Assembly: GCF_008086175.1 (NCBI RefSeq)
Contig: NZ_VSKM01000002.1
Coordinates: 186,001-250,000, forward strand
From: Bizionia saleffrena
GTDB lineage: Bacteria > Bacteroidota > Bacteroidia > Flavobacteriales > Flavobacteriaceae
Direction of reading: 5' to 3'
DNA length: 64,000 nucleotides
Below are positions 28,939 through 38,523 of the stretch, in pieces. The notes beneath the pieces were generated by a model. That model made no database searches, was not told the DNA's origin, and worked only from the letters and a program-made list of their open reading frames with translations. The position numbers were made by a program, and so were the translations under genes. The first letter of the stretch is position 1, and each line of letters starts with the position of its first letter.

Positions 28939-29274
28939 ATGCAAAAAACATATTACGACCCAGCCGATTTAAAGAAATTTGGAAAAATTAGCGAATGGAA
29001 TCAAGAACTAGGTGATAAATTTTTTGATTATTACAGTACCGTTTTTGAAGAAGGCGCCCTTTCAGCTAGAGAGAAATCGCTTATTGCACTTGCCGTAGCA
29101 CATACCGAGCAATGCCCCTATTGTATAGACGCGTACACAAAAGACGGCTTACAACGCGGTATTACAAAAGAAGAGATGATGGAAGCCTTGCACGTTGGTG
29201 CTGCCATAAAAAGTGGTGCTACTTTAGTACACGGGGTACAAATGATGAATAAAGTAAACAAATTAGAAATGTAA
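28939..29274 (+). CDS. AhpD-like (carboxymuconolactone decarboxylase fold) protein, arsenosugar-associated
   Basis: The 111-residue protein has the AhpD-fold motif EKSLIALAVAHTEQCPYC, with the redox pair C59-x-x-C62 and an upstream His. It fits the family annotated as arsenosugar biosynthesis-associated peroxidase-like protein, which is found beside ArsS. A role in protecting or reducing an arsenic intermediate is inferred. arsS starts 69 bp downstream. The gene opens the arsenic cluster after a 245-bp gap from the TamAB pair, where a promoter is expected. Confidence 0.85.
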   Translation: MQKTYYDPADLKKFGKISEWNQELGDKFFDYYSTVFEEGALSAREKSLIALAVAHTEQCPYCIDAYTKDGLQRGITKEEMMEALHVGAAIKSGATLVHGVQMMNKVNKLEM

Positions 29275-29343
29275 TTATTGCTTTTTTTAAAACCACTATT
29301 TAAAAATTTACGTAAACACTATACACGATAAAAAACCCTTTTA

Positions 29344-30399
29344 ATGACAATAAAATCCTTACAAAAAAGAGAAAGTGATTTAGCCAATACCAACAGGCAA
29401 CTTGATATTTTATCGAATGGTATTTTTAAGAGTGGAGAATTACCGACTTTTAAAGATAAAATTTCCGAAACGAATCAATTTCCACTAACGCCAAAAAAAC
29501 TTGAAATACTCCAAATAAACTTAGGGTATATGTGCAACCAAGTTTGCGAACATTGTCATGTAGATGCCGGACCCGATCGTAAGGAAATTATGACGCGTGA
29601 GACGATGTTGCAATGTCTTGCTGTTATAGAAAATACGGGAGCACACACTTTAGACTTAACTGGTGGCGCTCCAGAAATGAACCCCGATTTTAAGTGGTTT
29701 GTTCACGAAGCGTCGAAAGCGGGGATTAAAGATTTTATTGTGCGCTCTAACTTGACTATAATTAGAGCCAATAAAAAATATTACGACTTACCCGATTTCT
29801 TCAAAGAACATAATGTGCACGTTATTTCCTCAATGCCACATTACACTCGCGGCAAAACCGATAAACAACGTGGTAGCGGTGTTTTCGATAAATCTGTTAA
29901 AGCCTTACAAGAACTTAACGAAAGAGGTTACGGTAGGCCGGGAAGTAACTTGCGATTAGATTTAGTTTACAATCCTTCGGGAGCCTATTTACCAGGTGAT
30001 CAGGACGCTCTAGAAAAGGATTTCAAAAAAGCCTTAAAAGAAGATTTCGATATTGATTTTCATAATTTATTTGCCATTACCAACTTGCCTATCGCTCGTT
30101 TTTTAGACTATTTAATCGCCTCAGAAAATTACGAGGACTATATGCATTCGCTTGTGGAAGCCTACAATCCAGCAGCGGTTAGCAGTGTAATGTGTACTAA
30201 TACTATTTCGATTAGTTGGGACGGCTGGCTGTACGATTGCGACTTTAACCAAATGCTAGATTTAAAAGTGGCGAGTAAAGTGCAACATATTAGTGAGTAT
30301 AACGAAGACTTATTAAATGATAGAACCATTAGAACCTCACAACATTGTTATGGTTGCACGGCGGGATCAGGAAGTAGCTGTCAAGGATCTGTAGCATAA
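29344..30399 (+). CDS. arsS: Radical SAM enzyme ArsS of arsenosugar biosynthesis
   Basis: The 351-residue protein has a radical SAM cluster C64-x3-C68-x2-C71 (MCNQVCEHCHVDAG) and the SAM-binding LTGGAPEMN. The C-terminal cysteine cluster CYGCTAGSGSSC (335-346) is characteristic of ArsS; some relatives carry selenocysteine there, but this one has only Cys codons. ArsS transfers the 5'-deoxyadenosyl group from SAM to a dimethylated arsenical made by ArsM, giving the nucleoside precursor of arsenosugars. ArsM is not in the window. Located between the AhpD-like gene and a CofC-like sugar transferase. Confidence 0.93.
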   Translation: MTIKSLQKRESDLANTNRQLDILSNGIFKSGELPTFKDKISETNQFPLTPKKLEILQINLGYMCNQVCEHCHVDAGPDRKEIMTRETMLQCLAVIENTGAHTLDLTGGAPEMNPDFKWFVHEASKAGIKDFIVRSNLTIIRANKKYYDLPDFFKEHNVHVISSMPHYTRGKTDKQRGSGVFDKSVKALQELNERGYGRPGSNLRLDLVYNPSGAYLPGDQDALEKDFKKALKEDFDIDFHNLFAITNLPIARFLDYLIASENYEDYMHSLVEAYNPAAVSSVMCTNTISISWDGWLYDCDFNQMLDLKVASKVQHISEYNEDLLNDRTIRTSQHCYGCTAGSGSSCQGSVA

Positions 30400-30450
30400 T
30401 TTTATAACGTTTATTTTTTAACTCATTTTATTTGATTGCTTTAATTTACA

Positions 30451-31134
30451 ATGAAGAATAAAGACATTGCCCTATTAATTTTCGCGAATTCGGTCCCAAC
30501 GGAAGCCGAACGCAAACCTTTTAAATCGGCGGTGTCTCTTTTTAGCATCTTAAATAAACAGGTGGAATCTAAAGTTATAAATACCGGGATCCCTTATTTT
30601 ATAATCTCAGAAAAAGAGCAGATTGGCAACTCTTTTGGGTCTCGGTTTACAAATGCAATTCAATCCGTTTTTAATAAAGGCTTTCGTAATATTATTACAA
30701 TTGGTAATGACACGCCACATTTAAAAACAGCCCATTTAAATGAAACTATTGCTAAGTTAAAGACAAACGATTTAGTTTTAGGACCTTCCCAAGATGGCGG
30801 ATTTTATCTTATGGGCCTTTCTAAACATATTTTTAATGACAAAGCTTTTAAAAAACTGCCGTGGCAAACGGCAGCGCTAACAACAACGTTTTTAAAGTTA
30901 GCTTCAGAAAAAAATATTACTTTCGACCTCTTAGAAAGACTTTACGATATTGATACTTCTCAGGATATAAAAGCTATTATAAATAGCTTCAAAAGTCTTT
31001 CAAAAACACTTAAACAATTTCTTTTAAATAGTATAAATACCGACGAGCAAACTACTCTTCAACGTCATCTACCTTTCCCTTCCGTGTCACTTTCCTCCTA
31101 TTTTAATAAAGGTTCTCCTCTGTACTTAGAATAA
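30451..31134 (+). CDS. DUF2064/CofC-like nucleotidyl- or glycosyltransferase, divergent copy
   Basis: The 227-residue protein belongs to the TIGR04282 group (annotated as arsenosugar biosynthesis glycosyltransferase). It keeps the C-terminal half motif LGPSQDGGFYLMGLS and the metal-site-like IIGNDTPHL region, but the N-terminal loop that normally reads KxPxxGxVKTRL is replaced by FANSVPTEAERKPF. It may therefore be catalytically altered compared with the second copy at 38520, which has the standard loop. It ends with a ~40-residue extension. It lies 51 bp after arsS. Confidence 0.7.
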   Translation: MKNKDIALLIFANSVPTEAERKPFKSAVSLFSILNKQVESKVINTGIPYFIISEKEQIGNSFGSRFTNAIQSVFNKGFRNIITIGNDTPHLKTAHLNETIAKLKTNDLVLGPSQDGGFYLMGLSKHIFNDKAFKKLPWQTAALTTTFLKLASEKNITFDLLERLYDIDTSQDIKAIINSFKSLSKTLKQFLLNSINTDEQTTLQRHLPFPSVSLSSYFNKGSPLYLE

Positions 31135-31190
31135 AATCACGCAACGTTGTTGCTCACTGTTACTTTTTTTACGTACTAATCACATTCAAT

Positions 31191-34100
31191 ATGAGGCCTT
31201 TTTATGTCTGCATTTTACTTTTAACGACCACTTTAAGCTATGCACAAACAAAAATTTCTGGAACAATAACCGCCGCAACAGATAATGAAACGATTCCGTT
31301 TGTAACGATTACGGCATCGAATGGAAATAGCACAAGTTCCAACGAAAACGGGGAATATACTATTACCGCCTCAGAGGAAGACTTCTTGACATTTTCGTCG
31401 TTCGGTTTCGAATCAAAAAACATCACTGTAAACACTCAAATCAATATTGATGCCGTTCTAACAGAATCCACAACCTCTTTAAATGAAGTCGTTGTCACCG
31501 CGCTGGGTTTAGAGCGCAACACAAAAGAATTGGGCTATGCTGTGCAATCGATTAATTCTAAGGAACTAACCGAGGTTAAAACCATAAATTTTTTGGACAA
31601 CTTATCAGGTAAACTTGCAGGTGTCACCATTTCTCAAGGAGCCACTGGCGTGGGCTCATCGTCTAAAATCACGATTCGTGGCGAAGCCTCTTTTTCTAAT
31701 AACAATCCGTTATTTGTTGTCGACGGTATCCCTATTAACAACGCTACCGTTTTTAATTTTACAAATGAAGCGGCGGCAGGTTTTCAAGAAATAGATTTCG
31801 GTAATGGTGCAATGGACGTCAATGCCGATGATATCGAAGAAATATCCGTTTTAAAAGGCCCCAGTGCAGCGGCTCTTTATGGCTCGAGAGCATCGAACGG
31901 GGTGATTGTTATTAAAACCAAAAGCGGAAAACAATCTAAAGGACTAGGAATTAGCATAAATACTTCAGTGTTTATAGACTCGGCATTTAAACTTCCTGAA
32001 TTTCAAAATAGCTACGGACAAGGGAATTCTGGAAATTTCGAATTTAAGGATGGACTTGGTGGCGGCATCAATGACGGTATTACCTATTCCTGGGGGCCAC
32101 GGCTTGATGCTGGCGTATTTGCGCCCCAATACGATAGCCCCGTATATTTAGAGAATGGCACTGTAGTTCGTGGTGGTGATACCGCGCTTTATAACGGCGT
32201 AGCGATTACCCCAACAGCACTAAAATCGAACCCCGATAACTTAAAAGATTTTTACAAAACAGGAATTACAACCATAAATAACATCGCTATTTCGGATGAT
32301 TTTGATGCCGGAAATTACCGCTTATCATTCACCGATTTACGCAGTGAATCTATTATTCCCAGTGTAAATCTCGACCGACAAACGGTGGCTACAAAACTTA
32401 TTTTTAAACCAACGGAAAATACCAAAATAGCGTCTTCCATTACTTATACCAACACGTCTAGCGATAACCGCCCTGCAAATGGTTACGGCAGTGAAAATGT
32501 AAATTACTCGTTAGTGGCTTGGGGTCCACGATCACTAAACACGAACAATTTAAAAAACTATTGGCAGCCCGGTCTAGAAGGTGTCCAGCAGTATTCTTAT
32601 AATTATACCTATTTCGATAATCCGTATTTCATTGTATTCGAAAACAGAAACGCTTTCAATCGTGATCGTGTGTTTGGAAACCTTTCCATTCAGCATCAAT
32701 TTTCAGAACAACTCAGTCTTTCTGTAAGAACAGGAATGGATTATTCCTCAGAAAAACGCACGTTACGTAGAGCCTTCTCTAGCAATCGGTTTAAAAACGG
32801 AGCGTATGCCGAACACGATGTGTTTTTTAGAGAAATCAATACCGATTTCCTTCTGAATTATAACAATTCCTTTGGCTATTTTAATCTAGATGTTTCTCTT
32901 GGAGGCAACAGATTGGATCAAAAAGCGTCGACCACCCAATCCCAAACCGTAAATTTAGCGCAACCTGGAATTTTTAATTTGAATAATGCCGCATCGCCAA
33001 TTGAAGTTTTTCAATACGATTCTCAAAAAAGAATAAATTCATTTTACAGTCTCGCCAAATTAGGCTTTAAAAACTATTTGTATTTGGACATTACAGCGCG
33101 CAACGACTGGTCGAGCGCATTGGCAACACCATATTCGGTAAACGGAACTTCGTTTTTTTACCCTTCGGCTTCTGCTAGTTTTATTCTGTCTAATGTTACA
33201 AAATTACCCAAAATATTTTCTTTCGCAAAATTTCGTGCTAGTGTCGCGCAAGTCGGAAACGATACCAATGCGTATCAAACCTCGGGAGCCTTTGTATCGC
33301 AAACACCATTTAACGGACAGCCCACATTTAGCAATCAAAACCTGATTCCGAATGCTAATTTAAAGCCAGAAAGCACGACGTCTTATGAAATTGGAACCGA
33401 TTTACGCTTTTTTAACGATCGCATAAAGTTCGACGTCACCTATTATAATGCCACAACCACCGACCAGATCGTGTCGTTACCCATTCCTATTTCCTCAGGT
33501 TACCAACAGCAAGTGGTTAACGGCGGAAAAGTAAATAGCAAAGGTTTTGAAGTTATTGCCACTTTCAAACCTATTAAAACCTATTCATTTTCCTGGAATA
33601 GCACGTTTAATTTTGCCACTAATAAAGCGACCGTACAAGAACTCCCGCAAAATGGTGGACGATTAACATTGGCGTACAGCCGTATTTACGATAGCGCCAA
33701 CCAAACCGTTTGGTTTCAAGTGGAAGAAGGCGGCCGGATTGGAGATTTTTATGGTACTGGATATTTAAAAAATGAAGATGGCCAGTTTATCATTGACGAA
33801 AATGGAAATTATACCGCCGATAACGCACTTCAAAAACTCGGGAATTATAATCCCGATTTTACGTTAGGTTGGAACAATGCTTTTACTTATAAAAATTGGA
33901 ATGCTAGTTTTCTTTTCGATTGGCGTCAAGGTGGAGAAATCGTCTCAAGAACACGTTCCTTAGGTTCGGTGGGCGGGCAATTGGCCGTTACCGAGTATAG
34001 ACCTGAAGATGGAATTATCGCTGAAGGCGTGACGGCAAACGGACAACCAAATACTGTTGCCATTTCTTCTGAAAGTTATTACCGACAGTATTACGATAGA

Positions 34101-34379
34101 AACCACGAAGAAAACAATGTTTATGATGCGTCATATTTAAAACTTCGTCAGTTTTCTATTGGTTATGCGTTTACACTAGACAATGGTTTTTTAGGTCTAA
34201 AAGAAGGCGGAGACGTCTCGGTTTCTTTAATTGGTAAAAACATATTTGCTATTACTGAAAACCCCCACTCCGACCCCGAACAATTAGCCGTTCAAGGCAC
34301 CGGCTTTATTAGTGGTGTAGAAGATATGAGCTATGCCACAACGCGTAGTTTTGGAATAAAAGCCAATTTAAATTTCTAA
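31191..34379 (+). CDS. SusC/RagA-family TonB-dependent outer-membrane transporter
   Basis: The 1062-residue protein has a signal peptide (cleaved near SYAQT), a CarboxypepD_reg-like domain (~20-95), a TonB plug (~100-225, with LSGKLAGVTISQGATG and FVVDGIPINN) and a 22-strand barrel. Together with the SusD partner 2 bp downstream it would import a large or scarce ligand across the outer membrane, powered by TonB. Its position between ArsS and other arsenosugar genes is notable: the imported molecule could be an arsenosugar, arsenolipid or a precursor, but that is inference. No sigma/anti-sigma pair or polysaccharide-degrading enzyme is next to it. Confidence 0.93.
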   Translation: MRPFYVCILLLTTTLSYAQTKISGTITAATDNETIPFVTITASNGNSTSSNENGEYTITASEEDFLTFSSFGFESKNITVNTQINIDAVLTESTTSLNEVVVTALGLERNTKELGYAVQSINSKELTEVKTINFLDNLSGKLAGVTISQGATGVGSSSKITIRGEASFSNNNPLFVVDGIPINNATVFNFTNEAAAGFQEIDFGNGAMDVNADDIEEISVLKGPSAAALYGSRASNGVIVIKTKSGKQSKGLGISINTSVFIDSAFKLPEFQNSYGQGNSGNFEFKDGLGGGINDGITYSWGPRLDAGVFAPQYDSPVYLENGTVVRGGDTALYNGVAITPTALKSNPDNLKDFYKTGITTINNIAISDDFDAGNYRLSFTDLRSESIIPSVNLDRQTVATKLIFKPTENTKIASSITYTNTSSDNRPANGYGSENVNYSLVAWGPRSLNTNNLKNYWQPGLEGVQQYSYNYTYFDNPYFIVFENRNAFNRDRVFGNLSIQHQFSEQLSLSVRTGMDYSSEKRTLRRAFSSNRFKNGAYAEHDVFFREINTDFLLNYNNSFGYFNLDVSLGGNRLDQKASTTQSQTVNLAQPGIFNLNNAASPIEVFQYDSQKRINSFYSLAKLGFKNYLYLDITARNDWSSALATPYSVNGTSFFYPSASASFILSNVTKLPKIFSFAKFRASVAQVGNDTNAYQTSGAFVSQTPFNGQPTFSNQNLIPNANLKPESTTSYEIGTDLRFFNDRIKFDVTYYNATTTDQIVSLPIPISSGYQQQVVNGGKVNSKGFEVIATFKPIKTYSFSWNSTFNFATNKATVQELPQNGGRLTLAYSRIYDSANQTVWFQVEEGGRIGDFYGTGYLKNEDGQFIIDENGNYTADNALQKLGNYNPDFTLGWNNAFTYKNWNASFLFDWRQGGEIVSRTRSLGSVGGQLAVTEYRPEDGIIAEGVTANGQPNTVAISSESYYRQYYDRNHEENNVYDASYLKLRQFSIGYAFTLDNGFLGLKEGGDVSVSLIGKNIFAITENPHSDPEQLAVQGTGFISGVEDMSYATTRSFGIKANLNF

Positions 34380-34381
34380 AA

Positions 34382-35836
34382 ATGAAAACAATGAAAAAAG
34401 CACAATTATTTTTAAGTTGTTTCGCGCTGCTAGTTTTAAGCAGTTGCACCAAAGATTTCGAATCGATTAACACCAACCCAAACGCACCAAATACTGTACA
34501 ACCTAGCTTACTTTTAAGGCAGGTAATTTACGATTATGGCGAGCAAATGAGTTATGAAGGTTTTGTTGCAGGTGATTTACTCGCGCAACACCGCACCGCT
34601 CTAGATTTTAATTTATTCGATCGTCACGCTTTAAAATCACCACAACTCGGTGGGAATCCGTGGCCTATTTTTTATACCAATTTGAGAGATAATCAAATTA
34701 TTTTAAATCAATCGCGCAGCACGCCGACCTATTCTGTTTACGAAGGCCCAGCACTTATATTGAAAGCGTATTTCACCGCCGGATTAACCGATTTATTTGG
34801 AGATGTACCGTATTTTGAAGCGTTTAATGGGGGTAATGGCACCGTCACTCCAGCTTACGACACCCAAGAAGCTATTTATTTAGAACCTGGTGGTATTTTA
34901 GATAATTTAGATCGCGGTATGGAAGCTATTTCCAATTACAACGCCGCGATTCCTTTGGAAGGTGATATTTTATTCGACGGTAATTTAAACCGATGGATTC
35001 AATTCGCAAACGCGTTAAAGATTAAACACCTCATCCGGATTTCAGATAAAATTGATGTTTCTCAAGAGTTGCAAGCACTATATACGGAAGGTAATTATAT
35101 CGCTTCAAATGCTGATAATGCCACTTTTAATTTCACAAACACAGACCCTAACAGCTTCCGATTAGCACAATTACGCATTGGAGATTTTAATAATTTCGTT
35201 TTATCGGAAACAATGGAAGACATTTTAAGCGCTTTAAACGATTCAAGAGTAAACACCTTTTTTAAACCGTTTAGCAATTCAACTTCAAACGCATTTAACG
35301 GTTTAATTAATGGTATCGACGCCTCTTCGACGTCTATAGAATTGGGCAATTACTCCTTAGCAGGTGCTGCTTTTAGAGACGACACCTCAGTATTAGACGC
35401 TAATTTTATTACGGCTTGGGAAGTCCATTTCGCATTAGCAGAAGCCGCCGATAAGGGCTTAATTCAAGCCAATGCTCAAGAACTTTACGAGCTGGGCGTA
35501 CAACAAGCTTTCGCCTATTGGCAAACGGAAATGCCTACTGATTACTTATTGGGAAATGCCGCTTTTTCCGCTCCGGGAACAACACCTTTACAACAAATAA
35601 TAACCCAAAAATGGATTGCAAACCTTATCAATGGTTATGAAGGCTGGGTGGAATACAGACGTTCAGGTTTTCCTGAGTTTAATCCTATTTCGGCAAGTCT
35701 AAATAATGATTTAATACCGATAAGAATGCCTTATCCTGCCGAAGAAGCCGCGCTAAATGCAGAAAACTATAACGAGGCAGCAAATGCGACAAATAATAAC
35801 AGTATAAATATCCCCGTTTGGTGGGACGAGAATTAA
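34382..35836 (+). CDS. SusD/RagB-like surface lipoprotein (SusD-like_2 type)
   Basis: The 484-residue protein starts with a lipoprotein signal (LSCFALLVLSSCTKDFE) and continues with the INTNPNAPNTVQPSLLLRQ pattern of SusD-like family 2. SusD proteins form the lid of the SusC channel and capture the ligand on the cell surface. The start ATG is 2 bp after the SusC stop and the symporter begins 3 bp after its own stop, so the three transport genes are co-transcribed. The C-terminus (INIPVWWDEN) is typical of the family and complete. Confidence 0.92.
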   Translation: MKTMKKAQLFLSCFALLVLSSCTKDFESINTNPNAPNTVQPSLLLRQVIYDYGEQMSYEGFVAGDLLAQHRTALDFNLFDRHALKSPQLGGNPWPIFYTNLRDNQIILNQSRSTPTYSVYEGPALILKAYFTAGLTDLFGDVPYFEAFNGGNGTVTPAYDTQEAIYLEPGGILDNLDRGMEAISNYNAAIPLEGDILFDGNLNRWIQFANALKIKHLIRISDKIDVSQELQALYTEGNYIASNADNATFNFTNTDPNSFRLAQLRIGDFNNFVLSETMEDILSALNDSRVNTFFKPFSNSTSNAFNGLINGIDASSTSIELGNYSLAGAAFRDDTSVLDANFITAWEVHFALAEAADKGLIQANAQELYELGVQQAFAYWQTEMPTDYLLGNAAFSAPGTTPLQQIITQKWIANLINGYEGWVEYRRSGFPEFNPISASLNNDLIPIRMPYPAEEAALNAENYNEAANATNNNSINIPVWWDEN

Positions 35837-35839
35837 CGT

Positions 35840-37177
35840 ATGACAACAGAAATTTGGCAATGGATTTTAATAATAGGTTCCAGTATACTACTGTTTATTA
35901 TTTCTCCTTTAGCAAAAACAAGATCTGAATTTTTTAAAGCGACACACAAAAAGAAATCTCCCAATGTTTTTATACTTACAGGGAGTTTAATTATCTCTTG
36001 GATTTTCGCGAAAAGCATTACCAATGCAGCAAACTTAGGCCTAGAATTTGGTCTTGTGGGCGGTGTGGCTTATGCCGGTTATTATTTAAGCTTTACTGTC
36101 GCCGGCCTACTTATTTATCAGTTGCGCGTAAAAGGCGGTTTTAAAAGTATTCATCAGTTTTTAACGACTAAATTTGGTAAACGCGCTGTCGCACTTTTCT
36201 CTATTTTAATTGTAATTCGTTTATTTAATGAGGTTTGGAGTAACACTATGGTTATTGGTTCGTATTTTGGCGCGCATGGTTCAACACCATTTTACAGCGC
36301 TATTTTAGTGTTTACTATATTAACCTTAGCCTATGCCTTGAAAGGAGGTTTAAGTAGTTCTATTTTTACCGATGTCATCCAGATGGGTTTATTCACTGTT
36401 CTATTATGCGTTATTTTATGGCAGATATTTTCAGTAGAAAACTTTCATACTACTACTGTTATAGAATCAGGAACCTGGAGTTTTAGTATGGGATTAAACT
36501 TGTTTTTCGCAGCAATTATTCAATCTTTTAGTTACCCGTTTCACGATCCCGTTTTAACGGATCGTGCTTTTATTAGCTCGCCGAAAGTAACTTTAAAAAG
36601 TTTTCTGTGGGCAACACTATTGGGCGCTATTAGTATTATTCTGTTTAGCGTTATCGGCATTTACGCTAAAACCCAAGGACTAAACGGCCAAGCGGCAGTA
36701 GAAGTTGGTAAAGCTTTTGGCGTGGTTATTTTATTAGTAATAAATTTTATAATGATTACCTCGGCGGCTTCTACTTTAGATTCTACATTCTCATCATTCT
36801 CGAAATTATTATCTGTAGATTTAAATATGGGACTAGACCTTACTTTTGGTCGCGCATCTATGGTCGCGATTGCCATTTTAGGAACGCTTCCTGTTTTTTT
36901 AAATGCCGAAATTCTTTCAGCAACCACAATTTCTGGAACAATGGTGATTGGGTTAACACCAATCTTTCTATTTTGGTCTATTGAAGTCCCAAAAATAAGT
37001 TTTTACCTCAGCGTTATTTGTGGAATAGTTTTTGGGTTTCTATTAGTGTTTAATTGGTTTCCCGATGCCTTAATTTTTACTGACGGTAAGTATGCCGATT
37101 TACTTTGGGTGAATGCCTGGGGAATTACACTTTGTATTATTTTATATTTTATACCAAAATGGATAACAAAACGATAG
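35840..37177 (+). CDS. Sodium:solute symporter (SSS family)
   Basis: The 445-residue protein is almost entirely hydrophobic with about 12-13 membrane segments and the SSS-like patterns ISWIFAKSITNAANLGL and the central Gly/Ser-rich helices. It would carry a small solute across the inner membrane with sodium. Following SusC/SusD it makes a complete import route from outer membrane to cytoplasm. Substrate unknown; given the genes around it, an arsenosugar-related small molecule is a candidate. Its end overlaps the start of the next gene by 19 bp. Confidence 0.85.
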   Translation: MTTEIWQWILIIGSSILLFIISPLAKTRSEFFKATHKKKSPNVFILTGSLIISWIFAKSITNAANLGLEFGLVGGVAYAGYYLSFTVAGLLIYQLRVKGGFKSIHQFLTTKFGKRAVALFSILIVIRLFNEVWSNTMVIGSYFGAHGSTPFYSAILVFTILTLAYALKGGLSSSIFTDVIQMGLFTVLLCVILWQIFSVENFHTTTVIESGTWSFSMGLNLFFAAIIQSFSYPFHDPVLTDRAFISSPKVTLKSFLWATLLGAISIILFSVIGIYAKTQGLNGQAAVEVGKAFGVVILLVINFIMITSAASTLDSTFSSFSKLLSVDLNMGLDLTFGRASMVAIAILGTLPVFLNAEILSATTISGTMVIGLTPIFLFWSIEVPKISFYLSVICGIVFGFLLVFNWFPDALIFTDGKYADLLWVNAWGITLCIILYFIPKWITKR

Positions 37178-37986
37178 ATTTAGGAAAACGCACTGGTAAA
37201 ATGCTCCTTTTTGGAGGTGTTTACAGTAATCTTCAAGCTTTAGAAGCATTAAAAACGATTGCCGAAGATTTAAGCATCTCTCCTGAAAACTGCATCTGCA
37301 CTGGCGATATTGTGGGCTATTGCGCTCAACCAGAAGAAACCGTACAATTAATGAAACACTGGGGCGCTAAAAGTATTTTGGGCAACGTAGAAGAGCAACT
37401 TAATGAAGGCGCAAATGATTGCGGTTGCGATTTCACCGCAGGCTCACGGTGCGACAGTTTTTCAAAATTGTGGTATCCGTATGCGCAAAGTAAATTATCG
37501 AAAGACTCTTTGGACTATCTAAAAACACTACCCGATTTTTTAACTTTTGACTACGCTGGTAAAAAAACAACAGTCGTACACGGATCGACTTCGTTAATTT
37601 CAGAATTTATTTTTAAATCGACTGTATGGGAATTTAAAAAACCAAATTTTGAAGCTACCGAAAGTGATATTATTATTGCAGGACATTGCGGACTCCCTTT
37701 TAACGAGACTAAAGACACAAAGCTCTGGCTTAACCCTGGTGTTATCGGGATGCCGGCAAACGACGGTTCTCCAAATGTTTGGTATGCTATTTTAGAAGAA
37801 AAAAATAACGCACTCACCTTCAGCCATCATCCATTAGAATACGATTATAAATTAACAAATACGTTAATGAGTAACGGCATTTTACCAGAAGCTTACGCGA
37901 AGACAATTCTGTCTGGAATTTGGGATAACACCGAAATCCTTCCGCAGAAAGAAAGTGCAATGCAAGGTTTAACTTTAGTTTTATAA
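37159..37986 (+). CDS. Metallophosphoesterase-fold protein with degraded metal-binding motifs
   Basis: About 275 residues starting at MDNKTIDLGK (an upstream GTG/ATG frame to 37105 is less likely because it is buried in the symporter gene). The fold is that of YfcE-like calcineurin phosphoesterases: CTGDIVGYC, SILGNVEEQ, TVVHGST, IAGHCGLPF and NPGVIGMP are all in order. However, the first motif DxH is absent (LLFGGVYSN), GNHE is GNVE, and GHTH is GHCG. Several metal ligands are thus lost while cysteines are abundant (CIC, GYC, CGCD, RCD, GHCG). It may be inactive, bind a different metal, or bind arsenic; these are inferences. Confidence 0.8.
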   Translation: MDNKTIDLGKRTGKMLLFGGVYSNLQALEALKTIAEDLSISPENCICTGDIVGYCAQPEETVQLMKHWGAKSILGNVEEQLNEGANDCGCDFTAGSRCDSFSKLWYPYAQSKLSKDSLDYLKTLPDFLTFDYAGKKTTVVHGSTSLISEFIFKSTVWEFKKPNFEATESDIIIAGHCGLPFNETKDTKLWLNPGVIGMPANDGSPNVWYAILEEKNNALTFSHHPLEYDYKLTNTLMSNGILPEAYAKTILSGIWDNTEILPQKESAMQGLTLVL

Positions 37987-37989
37987 ATT

Positions 37990-38523
37990 ATGAAAAACAG
38001 TCTTTTAATACTATTATTACTATCAAATGTATTCGTGTTTTCGCAAGAGGCACTTTCCGAAGTATTACTAAAACATAATACGCATAGCATCCCTTATATA
38101 TCGGTTCAAGAGTTAGCAATGCCTGCAACGAAAGCGATAATTATAGATGCAAGAGAACCGGATGAATTTGCGGTGAGTCATATAAAAAACGCCATTCACG
38201 TGGGGTTTAATGATTTTAAAGTGGAAGACCTTCAACAAAAAATAACGAATAGAAATCAAGCTATCGTTGTGTATTGTTCTCTAGGAATTCGCTCTGAGAC
38301 AATTGGCGAAAAACTAAAAAAGGCGGGATATAATAATGTTAAGAATTTATATGGCGGTATTTTCGAATGGAAAAACAACAACTTTGAACTTTATAATACT
38401 TTAGAAAAACGAACCGATAGTATTCACGCCTTTAACGAATCGTGGAGTACCTATTTAAAAAATGGTATAAAAGTGTATAACGCCCCAATAAAATTAAATC
38501 TTAAAAAAAACACATCCTTTTGA
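37990..38523 (+). CDS. Secreted rhodanese-domain protein
   Basis: The 177-residue protein has a signal peptide (LLILLLLSNVFVFSQ) and one rhodanese domain with the active-site loop VVYCSLGIRSETIG, the catalytic Cys being in YCSLGIR. Rhodaneses move sulfane sulfur or reduce oxyanions; the Cdc25/Acr2-type CX5R loop (C-SLGIR-S) is also similar to arsenate-reductase-type rhodaneses, which is suggestive here. It starts 3 bp after the metallophosphoesterase-like gene. Periplasmic localisation is predicted. Confidence 0.85.
   Translation: MKNSLLILLLLSNVFVFSQEALSEVLLKHNTHSIPYISVQELAMPATKAIIIDAREPDEFAVSHIKNAIHVGFNDFKVEDLQQKITNRNQAIVVYCSLGIRSETIGEKLKKAGYNNVKNLYGGIFEWKNNNFELYNTLEKRTDSIHAFNESWSTYLKNGIKVYNAPIKLNLKKNTSF

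Noticed and set aside
31191-35836. Polysaccharide utilisation locus
   Set aside because: The SusC/SusD pair has no glycoside hydrolases, sigma/anti-sigma pair or hybrid sensor next to it; the neighbours are arsenosugar genes.
37105-37158. N-terminal extension of the metallophosphoesterase-like protein
   Set aside because: The extra 18 codons lie inside the symporter gene and do not resemble the family; the ATG at 37159 gives the usual length.
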